From Candidatus Dormiibacterota bacterium (GTDB lineage: Bacteria; Chloroflexota; Dormibacteria; CF-121): a DNA stretch of 64,000 nucleotides. The notes under the pieces were generated by a model that made no database searches, was not told where the DNA came from, and was given only the letters and a program-made list of their open reading frames with translations. Position 1 is the first letter of the stretch. Each line of letters starts with the position of its first letter. The stretch spans positions 62,001 through 126,000 of the forward strand of contig DASZZN010000012.1 of NCBI GenBank assembly GCA_035544955.1. Reading direction: 5' to 3'. Shown one piece after another: positions 1 to 6,991 of this stretch. The position numbers and the translations under genes are program-made.

Positions 1-3
1 CAG

Positions 4-9
4 TACCAT
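4..9 (+). promoter_or_regulatory. -10-like box of a leaderless promoter
   Basis: TACCAT is followed by 6 nt and then the GTG start of the MgtC-like gene, with no Shine-Dalgarno. The spacing puts the expected transcription start at the start codon. The same arrangement recurs at many genes in this window. Confidence 0.4.
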
Positions 10-15
10 AGCGCC

Positions 16-696
16 GTGCCAACTGCCTTTGATCTCATGCTGCGCCTGCTGGTGGCGCTGGTCCTGGGCGCCATCGTCGGCCTGGAGCGCGAGCGGCAGG
101 AGCGGGCGGCGGGGCTCCGGACGGTGACGATGGTGTCGATGGGATCGGCCCTGTTCACGATCGTCGGCGCCTATGGTTTCAGCCAGACGGACCCATCACG
201 GGTGGCCGCGCAGATCGTCACCGGCATCGGCTTCCTCGGCGCCGGGACGATCTTCCTTCGCAAGGACCTGGTCCGTGGGCTGACGACCGCCGCCACGATC
301 TGGGCGGTAGCCGCGATCGGCATGGCCGCCGGAACGGCGCAGTACCTCATCGCGTTTTTCACGACGCTCCTGATCCTGGCCGTCCTGATGGTGTTGAAGC
401 CGATCGAACGACGCTTCTTCAAGCGGCCAAGCGAGGCGCAGGTCACCCTGATCGTTCCACGGGGCGAGGGTGAGATCGAGAAGGTGCGGGCGGCGCTGGC
501 GGTGATCGGCTCGTTTCCGATGTCGATCCGGATTCACGAGCTCAACGAAACCGACGACCGGCTCGAGATCGATGTGGGCCTGCCCCACAATCGAACGACT
601 GCCGAGCTGTTGCGCCAACTTCGGACGGTAGAAGGGGCGCGCCAGATCTTCATCTCACGCGAGCTCATCGAGGACCGCGTCCGCGCCGGGAATTGA
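16..696 (+). CDS. MgtC/SapB family membrane protein
   Basis: A 226-residue protein with about five hydrophobic segments in residues 1-130 and a soluble C-terminal part (about 140-226) of the ACT-like kind seen in long MgtC relatives. The N-terminal half carries the family signature: a GLERE stretch, an AAGLRT stretch near residues 36-41, and glycine-rich GIGFLGAG and GLTTAA segments. MgtC proteins sit in the inner membrane and are linked to magnesium limitation and, in pathogens, to control of the F1Fo ATPase; the role here is unknown. GTG is chosen as the start because it follows a -10-like box by 6 nt and the predicted protein begins just ahead of the first membrane helix. It stands alone, followed by a separate promoter and terminator. 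Confidence 0.85.
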   Translation: MPTAFDLMLRLLVALVLGAIVGLERERQERAAGLRTVTMVSMGSALFTIVGAYGFSQTDPSRVAAQIVTGIGFLGAGTIFLRKDLVRGLTTAATIWAVAAIGMAAGTAQYLIAFFTTLLILAVLMVLKPIERRFFKRPSEAQVTLIVPRGEGEIEKVRAALAVIGSFPMSIRIHELNETDDRLEIDVGLPHNRTTAELLRQLRTVEGARQIFISRELIEDRVRAGN

Positions 697-702
697 TACA
701 AT
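697..702 (+). promoter_or_regulatory. -10-like box of a short transcript
   Basis: TACAAT lies directly behind the MgtC stop codon. A start of transcription near 709 would give a roughly 75-nt RNA holding a GGGAGG ribosome-binding site, an 11-codon frame and an intrinsic terminator. No good -35 is visible. Confidence 0.3.
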
Positions 703-731
703 GGCTGCCTAAGTAATGGGAGGTGGTGCCC

Positions 732-767
732 ATGGCATTAATTGACTTAAGTGAGAGCGGCGGGTAA
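732..767 (+). CDS. possible 11-residue micro-protein
   Basis: ATG GCA ... GGG TAA encodes MALIDLSESGG. A clear ribosome-binding site (GGGAGG, 718-723) lies 8 nt upstream and a -10-like box lies 30 nt upstream. The stop codon falls in the loop of the terminator hairpin at 754-779. Two of the codons are TTA, which is rare in this GC-rich DNA. The next gene is convergent, so this cannot be a leader peptide controlling a downstream gene. It may be a free-standing micro-gene, a small RNA with a chance frame, or a relic. No family is recognised. Confidence 0.3.
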   Translation: MALIDLSESGG

Positions 768-787
768 CACCGCCGCTCTTTCTTTTT
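754..787 (+). terminator. Rho-independent terminator
   Basis: A perfect 10-bp stem (754-763 with 770-779, AGAGCGGCGG/CCGCCGCTCT) with a 6-nt loop is followed by TTTCTTTTT. It ends transcription from the MgtC gene or the short transcript on the plus strand. The minus-strand side lacks a T tract. Confidence 0.85.
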
Positions 788-795
788 CCCCCTCC

Positions 796-1581
796 CTAGC
801 GGCCGAAGACCGGCTTCCGTTTCTCGAGGAACGCGCGGATCGCCTCGCTCGCGTCTGGTGTCTTTGCGGCCAGGGCCTGCAGCTGCGACTCGAGCTCCAG
901 TGTCTGTTCCAGGTCGAGCTGGATCGCCCGTTCCATGCCTCGCTTGATCAACGCGTACGTCTGGCGCGGACCCGCCGCGAGTTTGCTGGCTCGCTCCATC
1001 GCGGCGGCCATCAGCTGGTCGGGTGGCACGACGGCCGCCACGAGTCCCAGACGGTGGGCGTCGTCGGCGCTCAAGGGATCACCGGTGATCGCCAGCTCGG
1101 TGGCCTTGCTCAAGCCGAGCATCCGCGTCAGGAAGAAGAGGCTGCCGGCGTCAGGCACGAGGCCGACCCGGACGAACACCACGATCAACTGCGTGCCGGT
1201 GGCGGCCAGCCGCAGGTCGCAGGCGAGCGCCAGGCTCAAGCCGGCGCCGGCGGCGGTCCCGTTTAGCGCGGCGATCACCGGTTTCGGACAGGCGCGGATA
1301 GCGCGGATCATCGGCGTGTAATTCGTTCGGAGGTCGGCGCCGAGATCGCTGTCGCCGGCCTCGTATCGCGCGCTTACGTCCTTGAGGTCGGCGCCCGCGC
1401 AAAAGGCCCGCCCGGCTCCCGTGAGGATGATGGCCCCCACCTCAGCGTTACGCCCCGCGGCATCGATGGCCGTGCGCAGCGCCTGTGTCGTCTCACGGTT
1501 GAGCGCGTTTAGCGCCTCCGGCCGGTTGATGGTCAGCGTCAGGACGGCGCCGTCACGCGAGCTGAGAAGAACGTCGCTCAT
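796..1581 (-). CDS. enoyl-CoA hydratase/isomerase family protein, PaaG-like
   Basis: A 261-residue crotonase-fold protein starting MSDVLLSS. It shows the oxyanion-hole segment (CAGADL and GAGLSLALACD) and, in the active-site loop, GLVPDAG in place of the usual PE...GG. An aspartate at this place is typical of PaaG-type isomerases (1,2-epoxyphenylacetyl-CoA or delta-3-enoyl-CoA isomerisation), so a ring-opening or double-bond-shifting role is more likely than plain hydration. It ends ...FLEKRKPVFGR like many PaaG proteins. The start at 1581 overlaps the stop of the upstream crotonase by 4 nt (ATGA), so both are translated from one mRNA. A longer upstream reading frame exists, but it lies inside that neighbour. 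Confidence 0.85.
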   Translation of the reverse strand: MSDVLLSSRDGAVLTLTINRPEALNALNRETTQALRTAIDAAGRNAEVGAIILTGAGRAFCAGADLKDVSARYEAGDSDLGADLRTNYTPMIRAIRACPKPVIAALNGTAAGAGLSLALACDLRLAATGTQLIVVFVRVGLVPDAGSLFFLTRMLGLSKATELAITGDPLSADDAHRLGLVAAVVPPDQLMAAAMERASKLAAGPRQTYALIKRGMERAIQLDLEQTLELESQLQALAAKTPDASEAIRAFLEKRKPVFGR

Positions 1582-2351
1582 CGCCCGGTGAACTGCCCCG
1601 GGCGCTTTTCGAGAAAGGCCTTCATCCCCTCGCGTTTGTCCTCCGACGCAAACAAGAGATAGAAGAGCTTGCGTTCGAACTCCAGGCCCGGCGCAAGGCC
1701 GACCTCCATCGCGTGATTGACGGCCTCCTTCCCGAGGCGAACCGCCAGCGGCGGACGGGTAGCGATCATCTGTGCGAGGCGCTTGGCTTCTGCGAGCTGT
1801 GCGCCGGCCAGCACGACGCGATTGACCAGGCCCATCCGCTCCGCGTCGACGGCGCGGACCGGCTCGCCGGTGAGCACCGCCTCCATAGCGCGGACCTTCC
1901 CCGCGGTTCGGGCCCACCGTTGCGTACCCCCGGCTCCGGGAATGATCCCGATCTTCACCTCGGGCTGGCCGAACTGGGCCGTCTCTGAGGCCACCACCAG
2001 GTCGCACATCAGCGCCAGCTCGCAGCCACCGCCAAGCGCGTAGCCACCGACCGCGGCGATCACCGGTTTATGGATCGCCCGAAAGCGTGCCCAGCGCGCG
2101 AAGTTGTCATCGCGCAGGACGTCGATCGCGCTTGCCTCGGCCATCTGTCCGATGTCGGCACCGGCCGCGAAGGCGCGGTCATCGCCCGTGAGCACCATGC
2201 AGCGGATCGCGTCGTCGCGGTCGAAGCTCTCCAGCGCGTCGACCAGCTCGGCAATCGTCTGATGGTTGAGCGCGTTGCGGACCTGGGGCCGGTGGATCGT
2301 GACGACGCCGACCGCGCCATCCACCTCGGTGAGGACGAATTCGTACGACAT
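1578..2351 (-). CDS. enoyl-CoA hydratase (crotonase family)
   Basis: A 257-residue protein with both catalytic glutamates of the hydratase family in context: GGGCELALMCD and FGQPEVKIGIIPGAGG. The oxyanion-hole segment is FAAGADI. It should hydrate trans-2-enoyl-CoA in fatty-acid or amino-acid breakdown in the cytoplasm. The start MSYEF at 2351 is chosen over an in-frame codon at 2372 because AAGGAGGGAG lies 3-12 nt in front of it on the minus strand. It is translationally coupled (ATGA) to the PaaG-like gene downstream, suggesting a joint acyl-CoA pathway. No ligase or dehydrogenase gene lies beside the pair. Confidence 0.9.
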   Translation of the reverse strand: MSYEFVLTEVDGAVGVVTIHRPQVRNALNHQTIAELVDALESFDRDDAIRCMVLTGDDRAFAAGADIGQMAEASAIDVLRDDNFARWARFRAIHKPVIAAVGGYALGGGCELALMCDLVVASETAQFGQPEVKIGIIPGAGGTQRWARTAGKVRAMEAVLTGEPVRAVDAERMGLVNRVVLAGAQLAEAKRLAQMIATRPPLAVRLGKEAVNHAMEVGLAPGLEFERKLFYLLFASEDKREGMKAFLEKRPGQFTGR

Positions 2352-2433
2352 CACTCCCTCCTTGCCGGCCAAGTCTAGCCGGGGATGACCCGGGCACCGC
2401 GCCAGTCGAGGGCCGGATTGGCGTTATAGCCTC

Positions 2434-3009
2434 GTGAACCGACTCGCTCTGGTATTCGCGCCAGTTGTTGCCATCCTGCTTGTTCCCCTGACGGTGGCGG
2501 CGGACGATCAGCCCTTCAAGACGGTCGTCGACAGCATCGTGCCAAAGACGGCGGGCCTCACGATCCAGGGGACAACCGGCGGCTGCGACCTGCTGCTCCA
2601 GAACCAGACTGGCCAGGACGTGATCCTGTTGGACATGAGCAAGCCACCGAAGCCATTCCGCTTTGCGGCCCAGCCCAAGGCCGCAACCCCCCGGCCCCCG
2701 ATCCCGGTTCATCTGCCGGCCGCAGGCGTATGGCCGTGCGCCAGCCTTCCCGGGGTCAATGAGGACCAGCAATGGAACCATGCCGAGGCCACGGTCGGCA
2801 CCTGGAGTGTCACTGGCACCGTCGGAGCGCTCAGCTTCAAACTGACGGCACGGACGGTCTACGATCCGGCGCTCGACCCACCATCCGACTGGACGTTGTA
2901 CCTGCGTTACGGGGTGGGGGCTGCGGTCGCCGGCAGCATTCTCATCGGCGTCCCATACCTGTTCGTACGGCGGCGCGAGATCCTCGGCAACAGCAAAAAA
3001 GCCTCCTGA
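2434..3009 (+). CDS. exported, membrane-anchored protein of unknown function
   Basis: 191 residues with an N-terminal signal peptide (hydrophobic residues about 4-22, likely cleavage after AAD), an extracytoplasmic proline-containing domain with two cysteines (about 50 and 107), and a C-terminal transmembrane helix (about 155-178) followed by a basic tail (RRRE...NSKK). The topology is therefore outside domain, one helix, short cytoplasmic tail. No family is recognised. GTG is the only sensible start ahead of the signal peptide; TTATAG lies just upstream but the spacing is shorter than in the other leaderless promoters. Confidence 0.7.
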   Translation: MNRLALVFAPVVAILLVPLTVAADDQPFKTVVDSIVPKTAGLTIQGTTGGCDLLLQNQTGQDVILLDMSKPPKPFRFAAQPKAATPRPPIPVHLPAAGVWPCASLPGVNEDQQWNHAEATVGTWSVTGTVGALSFKLTARTVYDPALDPPSDWTLYLRYGVGAAVAGSILIGVPYLFVRRREILGNSKKAS

Positions 3010-3053
3010 CGAAAGTCGCGAAACTTGGCTCTGGACGGAGCTGCACGCTGCCC

Positions 3054-3059
3054 ATATAA
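3054..3059 (+). promoter_or_regulatory. consensus -10 TATAAT
   Basis: TATAAT with TTGGCT about 24 nt upstream, and an AGGAGGG ribosome-binding-like site at 3077-3083. No ATG, GTG or TTG stands at a usable distance behind that site, and a hairpin closes the region at 3096-3128. This may drive a short untranslated RNA or simply read through into the gene at 3155. Confidence 0.4.
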
Positions 3060-3095
3060 TCCGGGCAGTCTTTCATAGGAGGGAAGCCGCCGAAC

Positions 3096-3128
3096 TCAGA
3101 AAGCGTCAACGTGGACGTTGCTTTTCTG
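3096..3128 (+). terminator. hairpin ending in a T-rich arm
   Basis: The arms CAGAAAG...CAACGT and ACGTTG CTTTTCTG pair around a GG loop, with small bulges. The 3' arm is T-rich but is not followed by a clean T run, so it could be a terminator, an RNA structure or both. Confidence 0.4.
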
Positions 3129-3140
3129 ATAGCGGCTGTG

Positions 3141-3146
3141 TAGAGT
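3141..3146 (+). promoter_or_regulatory. -10-like box of a leaderless promoter
   Basis: TAGAGT followed by 8 nt and the ATG of the membrane-protein gene at 3155. No Shine-Dalgarno is present. Confidence 0.45.
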
Positions 3147-3154
3147 CGGTTCCA

Positions 3155-3517
3155 ATGATTGGGGAAGCGCGAGCATCGGTCACCCGCCGGGTCAAGGCCA
3201 TTGGGGGCAAAGACGTCTCGACCGGGAAGAAGGCCTTCATCCTCATCGGGTTTTGCACCGCCCAGCTCCTCGACGTGACGACCACCCACATCGGCCTCTC
3301 GCAGGGGCGCCAGGAGCTCAACGGTGTTGCCGCCTGGATCATCCAGAACAATGGGGAGGTGGCGGTCTACGCCCTGAAGCTGTCGCTGGTGGCGGGGCTG
3401 GTGGCGTTCCTTCTGATGTTTGGGCGCCGCCGGGCCGGAATCTGGAACGCCTACCTGGTCGCCGCCTGGATCACCACGTTTGCGGTGGTCAACAATCTCT
3501 ACCGAATTCTGTCCTAA
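3155..3517 (+). CDS. small membrane protein, DUF5658-like
   Basis: 120 residues with a short basic N-terminus and three hydrophobic helices (about 28-44, 69-87 and 95-115). The segment QLLDVTTTHIGLSQG followed by an E-x-N motif resembles the DUF5658 type of small integral membrane proteins, whose function is unknown. The start ATG is 8 nt behind a TAGAGT box, as in other leaderless genes here. It stands before a second small membrane-protein gene with its own promoter. Confidence 0.7.
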   Translation: MIGEARASVTRRVKAIGGKDVSTGKKAFILIGFCTAQLLDVTTTHIGLSQGRQELNGVAAWIIQNNGEVAVYALKLSLVAGLVAFLLMFGRRRAGIWNAYLVAAWITTFAVVNNLYRILS

Positions 3518-3547
3518 CCGGGCGGGTGCGCCGGCGCGGCAAAAAGC

Positions 3548-3553
3548 TAGATT
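3548..3553 (+). promoter_or_regulatory. -10-like box of a leaderless promoter
   Basis: TAGATT, then 6 nt, then GTG at 3560. The promoter position argues for that start rather than the GTG at 3554. Confidence 0.45.
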
Positions 3554-3559
3554 GTGCAC

Positions 3560-4012
3560 GTGGTCTTCGCGGCAACGACGTTTGGCCAGTTCCTGACACC
3601 CGTCTTTTTCTATGTCGTGATCGCGGCCTACATGGCCTTCGTGCTCGCATCGGCCTGGCAGTTCTCGCGCCGGCCGGAGCCGGGCCGCATCATGCGCGCC
3701 ATCAACCTGACGCTGGTGCCGCTCGGGGTGCTCGTCGCACTGGTGGGGGTGCTGGCCGCCAGCTTCAACGCTTTTGCGCAGCAAGAGGGGACGCCAACCA
3801 CCAACTGGGCGATCGTCATGGTGGCGCTCGGCCTGGGTGCGGCGTCGCTGCTGCTGGCTGTCGAAGGTTTCGTGCTGCGGGGCCGAGTCCGCTCATCGAA
3901 CGAGGAGCGGCGTGCCATCGGCCTGCGAAGCCTCAGCCTGATCGCCACCACGGTTCCGCTGGTGGTCCTGGGTACGCTCTTCATCGCGATCGCGCTGCGC
4001 CTTCCTGTTTGA
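3560..4012 (+). CDS. four-helix membrane protein of unknown function
   Basis: 150 residues starting MVFAATTF, with four hydrophobic segments (about 10-30, 46-68, 80-100 and 122-145) and short polar loops. No catalytic motif or known family is evident. Two GTG codons 6 nt apart could start it; the second lies 6 nt behind a TAGATT box, the local leaderless spacing. It lies between another small membrane protein and the Rrf2 operon, with no overlap to either. Confidence 0.6.
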   Translation: MVFAATTFGQFLTPVFFYVVIAAYMAFVLASAWQFSRRPEPGRIMRAINLTLVPLGVLVALVGVLAASFNAFAQQEGTPTTNWAIVMVALGLGAASLLLAVEGFVLRGRVRSSNEERRAIGLRSLSLIATTVPLVVLGTLFIAIALRLPV

Positions 4013-4034
4013 CCGCGCAGTCGGCACGGTGCGA

Positions 4035-4070
4035 TATACTTGACCGGGTAGATCAACTTTTAAGGGTCAA
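4035..4070 (+). promoter_or_regulatory. promoter with probable Rrf2 operator
   Basis: A TATACT -10 box (4035-4040) runs into an imperfect palindrome TTGACC-N5-GATCAA (4040-4056). A further half-site GGTCAA (4065-4070) repeats GATCAA 14 nt downstream. The operator covers the expected transcription start, so binding would repress. The obvious candidate binder is the Rrf2 protein encoded immediately downstream (autoregulation). This is inference from position. Confidence 0.45.
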
Positions 4071-4075
4071 CTGCC

Positions 4076-4540
4076 GTGCGAATGCGCTTTTCGATGAAAA
4101 CCGAGTACGGCGTCCGAGCTGTCCTGGAGCTGGCGAGCCATGCCGGCCGGGGAGCGCTCCAGAGTAGCGAGATCGCCCGGCGGCAGGGAATCCCGGGTCC
4201 GTTCCTCGACCAGGTGCTGATGATCCTCCGGCGCGCCGGCTTCGTCACCTCCACGCGCGGGCCGCACGGCGGACACGAACTGGCCAGACCGCCGGAGGAG
4301 ATTCGCCTCGACCATGTGATCGACTGCCTGGAGGGGAACGGCTCGAAGAGCCGCCAGCCCGACGGCGCGCCGACCGGCGACAGCCGGGTGCTGGGGCACG
4401 TGACCGAACAAGCCGAGCACGCGGCGCGCGAGGTCTTCGCTGCGCATACGCTGGCCGACTGCCTTCGCCTCCGCCGGCTCGAACCGCGGGTCTTCCATGG
4501 CATCTTCCACGCGGTGCCGGCCAAGCCAAAGGACGCGTGA
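4076..4540 (+). CDS. Rrf2 family transcriptional regulator without Fe-S cysteines
   Basis: 154 residues. The N-terminal winged helix-turn-helix has the Rrf2 pattern: MKTEYGVRAVLELA, then SEIARRQGIPGPFLDQVLMILRRAGFV and the wing TSTRGPHGGHELAR. The dimerisation helix and HTLADCLRL segment follow. IscR/NsrR-type Rrf2 proteins bind a cluster through three cysteines near residues 92-106; here that stretch has none, and the single cysteine near residue 139 is elsewhere. It therefore resembles cluster-free members such as CymR, which governs sulfur genes in Bacillus. Its stop overlaps the start of an E1-like enzyme gene (TGATG), and an inverted repeat at its promoter suggests self-control. Confidence 0.85.
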   Translation: MRMRFSMKTEYGVRAVLELASHAGRGALQSSEIARRQGIPGPFLDQVLMILRRAGFVTSTRGPHGGHELARPPEEIRLDHVIDCLEGNGSKSRQPDGAPTGDSRVLGHVTEQAEHAAREVFAAHTLADCLRLRRLEPRVFHGIFHAVPAKPKDA

Positions 4541-5355
4541 TGGCCGAGCGCTCCCTCACGCCCGAGCAGCGGCTGCGCTACGCCCGCCATCTCGCGCTGG
4601 CGGAGGTCGGCCCAGAGGGCCAGCAGCGTTTGCTGCGCTCGCGCGTGCTGATCGTCGGCGTGGGCGCGCTGGGATCGCCCGTCGCGCTCTACCTGGCGGC
4701 GTCGGGTGTCGGCACGATCGGACTGGCCGACCATGACCATGTGCGGCTCTCCAACCTTCAGCGACAGATCATCCACTCGATGGAGGGCTTGAACCGATCG
4801 AAGGTCGCCGGCGCGGCACGGGCGGTGAGCGCGTTGAATCCGGACGTCAAGGTCGAGACCGTCGAGGAGACCGTCGACGAACACAATGCGATGGAGCTGC
4901 TGGGACGGTACGACGTCATCGTCGACGGCACCGACTCCTTTCGGGCCCGCTACCTGCTCAGCGACGCGGCCTACCTGCTTCGCAAATCGTTGGTGCATGG
5001 CAGCATCTTTCGCATCGAAGGCCAGGTGACGGTGTTCGTTCCGGGCCACGGCTGCTACCGCTGCCTCTATCCGGAGCCACCGCCGGCCGGAGCCATCGAA
5101 GAATCCGAAGACGTCGGCGTCTTCGCGGCGCTCCCTGGGCTCATCGGCACCATCCAGGCCGCCGAGACCATCAAGCTGATCACCGGCGTCGGTGACGGGC
5201 TGGTCAATCGCGTGCTGCTGCACGACACCATGGCCATGACCTTCCGCGAAGTTCGCTACCGTCGCAACCGCGCCTGCCCGGTCTGTGGCGATCGGCCCAC
5301 GGTGCAGAGCCTTGTCGATTACGACGCGTTCGTCGGCGTAGAGGCGCGTTCATGA
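4540..5355 (+). CDS. ThiF/MoeB/HesA-type E1-like protein lacking the catalytic cysteine
   Basis: 271 residues. The ATP-binding GVGALGSP loop, the RQI motif after SNLQ, and DGTDSF are those of enzymes that adenylate the C-terminal Gly-Gly of sulfur carrier proteins (ThiS, MoaD). Two CxxC pairs (CYRC, CPVC) would bind structural zinc. In MoeB/ThiF the crossover loop holds a catalytic cysteine in a T-C-x-E-A-G context; here the matching place reads SEDVG, with Ser189 where Cys is expected. It may adenylate without thioester chemistry, or act as a partner of the intact paralogue encoded next, with which it overlaps by 4 nt. No carrier-protein gene is seen in the window. Confidence 0.85.
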   Translation: MAERSLTPEQRLRYARHLALAEVGPEGQQRLLRSRVLIVGVGALGSPVALYLAASGVGTIGLADHDHVRLSNLQRQIIHSMEGLNRSKVAGAARAVSALNPDVKVETVEETVDEHNAMELLGRYDVIVDGTDSFRARYLLSDAAYLLRKSLVHGSIFRIEGQVTVFVPGHGCYRCLYPEPPPAGAIEESEDVGVFAALPGLIGTIQAAETIKLITGVGDGLVNRVLLHDTMAMTFREVRYRRNRACPVCGDRPTVQSLVDYDAFVGVEARS

Positions 5356-6149
5356 CCGACGCCCGCCATCACCGGCAACGGATCATGACCGAGGTGGGCG
5401 ACGCCGGGCAGCGGCGGCTCGCGCGCGCCGCCGTGGCGATCGTGGGTATGGGCGGCCTCGGCGCACCGGTCGCGCTCTACCTCGCCGCGGCTGGGGTGGG
5501 CCGTCTGGGGCTGGTCGACGACCAGGAGGTCGAACTGTCGAATCTGAACCGCCAGATCATCTTCGAGGAGTGCGACGTTGGCCGGCCAAAGGTCGAGGCG
5601 GCTGCCGACCGGTTGCTCCTGCTCGACGCCGGGCTCCGCGTCGATGCCCGCCGCGAGAACGTCCGATCGTCCAACGTGGCCGAGTTGTTTGCGGAGTACG
5701 ACCTGGTGATCGACGGCACCGATGCGTTCGAGACGAAGTTCCTCCTCAACGACGCGGCGGTCCTTAAGCGCAAACCGCTGGTTCACGGGGCGGTGCTGCG
5801 CTGGGGCGGTCAGGTCACGACGATCCTGCCGGACGCTCCATGCCTGAGGTGCCTGTTTTTTGAGCCGCCCGAGCCGGGCGACGTGCAGACCTGCGAAGAA
5901 GCCGGCATCCTCGGGGCGGCGACGGGCGTCGTCGGCAGTGTGCAGGCCGAAGAAGCCCTGAAGGTCGTGCTCGGCGTGGGAAGTCCGTTGAGCGGCCGGA
6001 TCTTCCAGCACGACGGGCTTCTTGGTGAGACGCGAACGACCGCCTTTCCACGCGATCCCGATTGCCCGGTCTGCTCATCGCGGGCGCGCATCCGAGACCT
6101 CGCCCGCTACGAGGAGCAGGTCTCACCGCGCGGTCACGTCCTCGTCTGA
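5352..6149 (+). CDS. ThiF/MoeB/HesA-type E1-like adenylyltransferase
   Basis: 265 residues with GMGGLGAP nucleotide loop, SNLNRQI, DGTDAF, and zinc CxxC pairs (CLRC, CPVC). The crossover loop keeps the catalytic cysteine (Cys181 in QTCEEAG). It should activate the C-terminus of a ubiquitin-like sulfur carrier as acyl-adenylate for thiocarboxylate formation. It follows its cysteine-less paralogue with a 4-nt ATGA overlap and precedes MTA phosphorylase with a TGATG overlap, so the four genes are one operon. No rhodanese domain is attached. The carrier it serves (MoaD, ThiS or a CysO-like protein) must be encoded elsewhere. Confidence 0.9.
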   Translation: MTDARHHRQRIMTEVGDAGQRRLARAAVAIVGMGGLGAPVALYLAAAGVGRLGLVDDQEVELSNLNRQIIFEECDVGRPKVEAAADRLLLLDAGLRVDARRENVRSSNVAELFAEYDLVIDGTDAFETKFLLNDAAVLKRKPLVHGAVLRWGGQVTTILPDAPCLRCLFFEPPEPGDVQTCEEAGILGAATGVVGSVQAEEALKVVLGVGSPLSGRIFQHDGLLGETRTTAFPRDPDCPVCSSRARIRDLARYEEQVSPRGHVLV

Positions 6150-6949
6150 TGTCCGCGTCGGCTGAGGTCGGTGTGTTCGGCGGCTCCGGTTTCTATGAAT
6201 GGTTCGCCGGTGCTGAACAGGTCGTGCTCGACACGCCGTACGGCCCGCCGAGTGCGCCGATCGCGGTTGCGGAGGTCGGTGGTCGTCGCGTCGCCTTCCT
6301 GCCACGCCATGGCAAAAAGCACACCATCCCGGCACCGTTCGTCAACTACCGCGCGAATGTGTGGGCGATGCATGAGCTCGGCGTGCGCCGCATCATCGGG
6401 CCGTCAGCCGTCGGCAGCTTGCAACCGGAGCTTCATCCGGGCGACCTGGTGATCTGCGACCAGTTCATCGACCGCACGACCGGCCGGTCGGACACCTACT
6501 ATCTCGGGCCGGCGGTCGTCCACATCAGCGCCGCCGATCCCTACTGCCCGGAGCTGCGTGCGCTCGCGGGGCGCGTCGCGCGCGAGCAGTCGCTGCGCTT
6601 TCGTCCGGCCGGAACCGTCGTCGTGGTGCAGGGCCCGCGCTTCTCCACGCGCGCCGAGAGCCGCTGGTACTCGCGCATGGGTTGGGACATCGTCGGCATG
6701 ACGCAGTACCCGGAGGTCATCCTGGCGCGCGAACTGGAGATTTGTTACCTCAATCTCTCGCTCGTCACGGACTACGACGCCGGCGTCGAGGGAGCGCCCG
6801 AGGTGGCGGCGGTGCAGGCGCATGATGTGATGCGGGTTCTCGCTGCGAACATCGCCAGGGTCCGCGACCTGCTCGCCACGCTGATCCCGATGATCCCGAC
6901 CACCCCGAGTTGCGGCTGTCAACGGTCGCTGGAAGCGGCACGGATGTGA
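6149..6949 (+). CDS. mtnP: S-methyl-5'-thioadenosine phosphorylase
   Basis: 266 residues starting MSASAEVGVFGGSGFYEWF, the phosphate-binding start of the MTAP/PNP-I family. Further family marks are LPRHGKKHTIPAPFVNYRAN, SAVGSL, PGDLVICDQFIDRT, GPRFSTRAES and GMTQYPE. The enzyme splits MTA (from polyamine synthesis) with phosphate into adenine and methylthioribose-1-phosphate, the first step of sulfur salvage to methionine. It is the last gene of the Rrf2/E1-like operon, with a one-nucleotide overlap to the preceding stop, which ties the operon to sulfur metabolism. A purine-nucleoside specificity cannot be fully excluded by eye. Confidence 0.9.
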   Translation: MSASAEVGVFGGSGFYEWFAGAEQVVLDTPYGPPSAPIAVAEVGGRRVAFLPRHGKKHTIPAPFVNYRANVWAMHELGVRRIIGPSAVGSLQPELHPGDLVICDQFIDRTTGRSDTYYLGPAVVHISAADPYCPELRALAGRVAREQSLRFRPAGTVVVVQGPRFSTRAESRWYSRMGWDIVGMTQYPEVILARELEICYLNLSLVTDYDAGVEGAPEVAAVQAHDVMRVLAANIARVRDLLATLIPMIPTTPSCGCQRSLEAARM

Positions 6950-6965
6950 CCCCGAAAAAAGAAGA

Positions 6966-6991
6966 AAGGCCGAGATTGGGGTCTCGGCCTT
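6966..6991 (-). terminator. Rho-independent terminator reading on the minus strand
   Basis: A 10-bp perfect stem (6966-6975 with 6982-6991). On the minus strand the hairpin is followed by TTTCTTCTTTTTTC, a typical terminator tail; on the plus strand only CAAGG follows. No minus-strand gene lies to its right before 12652. It may serve an unannotated antisense or small RNA, or act weakly for mtnP. Confidence 0.6.

Noticed and set aside
4060-5223. 387-codon minus-strand frame
   Set aside because: Antisense to Rrf2 and the first E1-like gene, both strongly supported.
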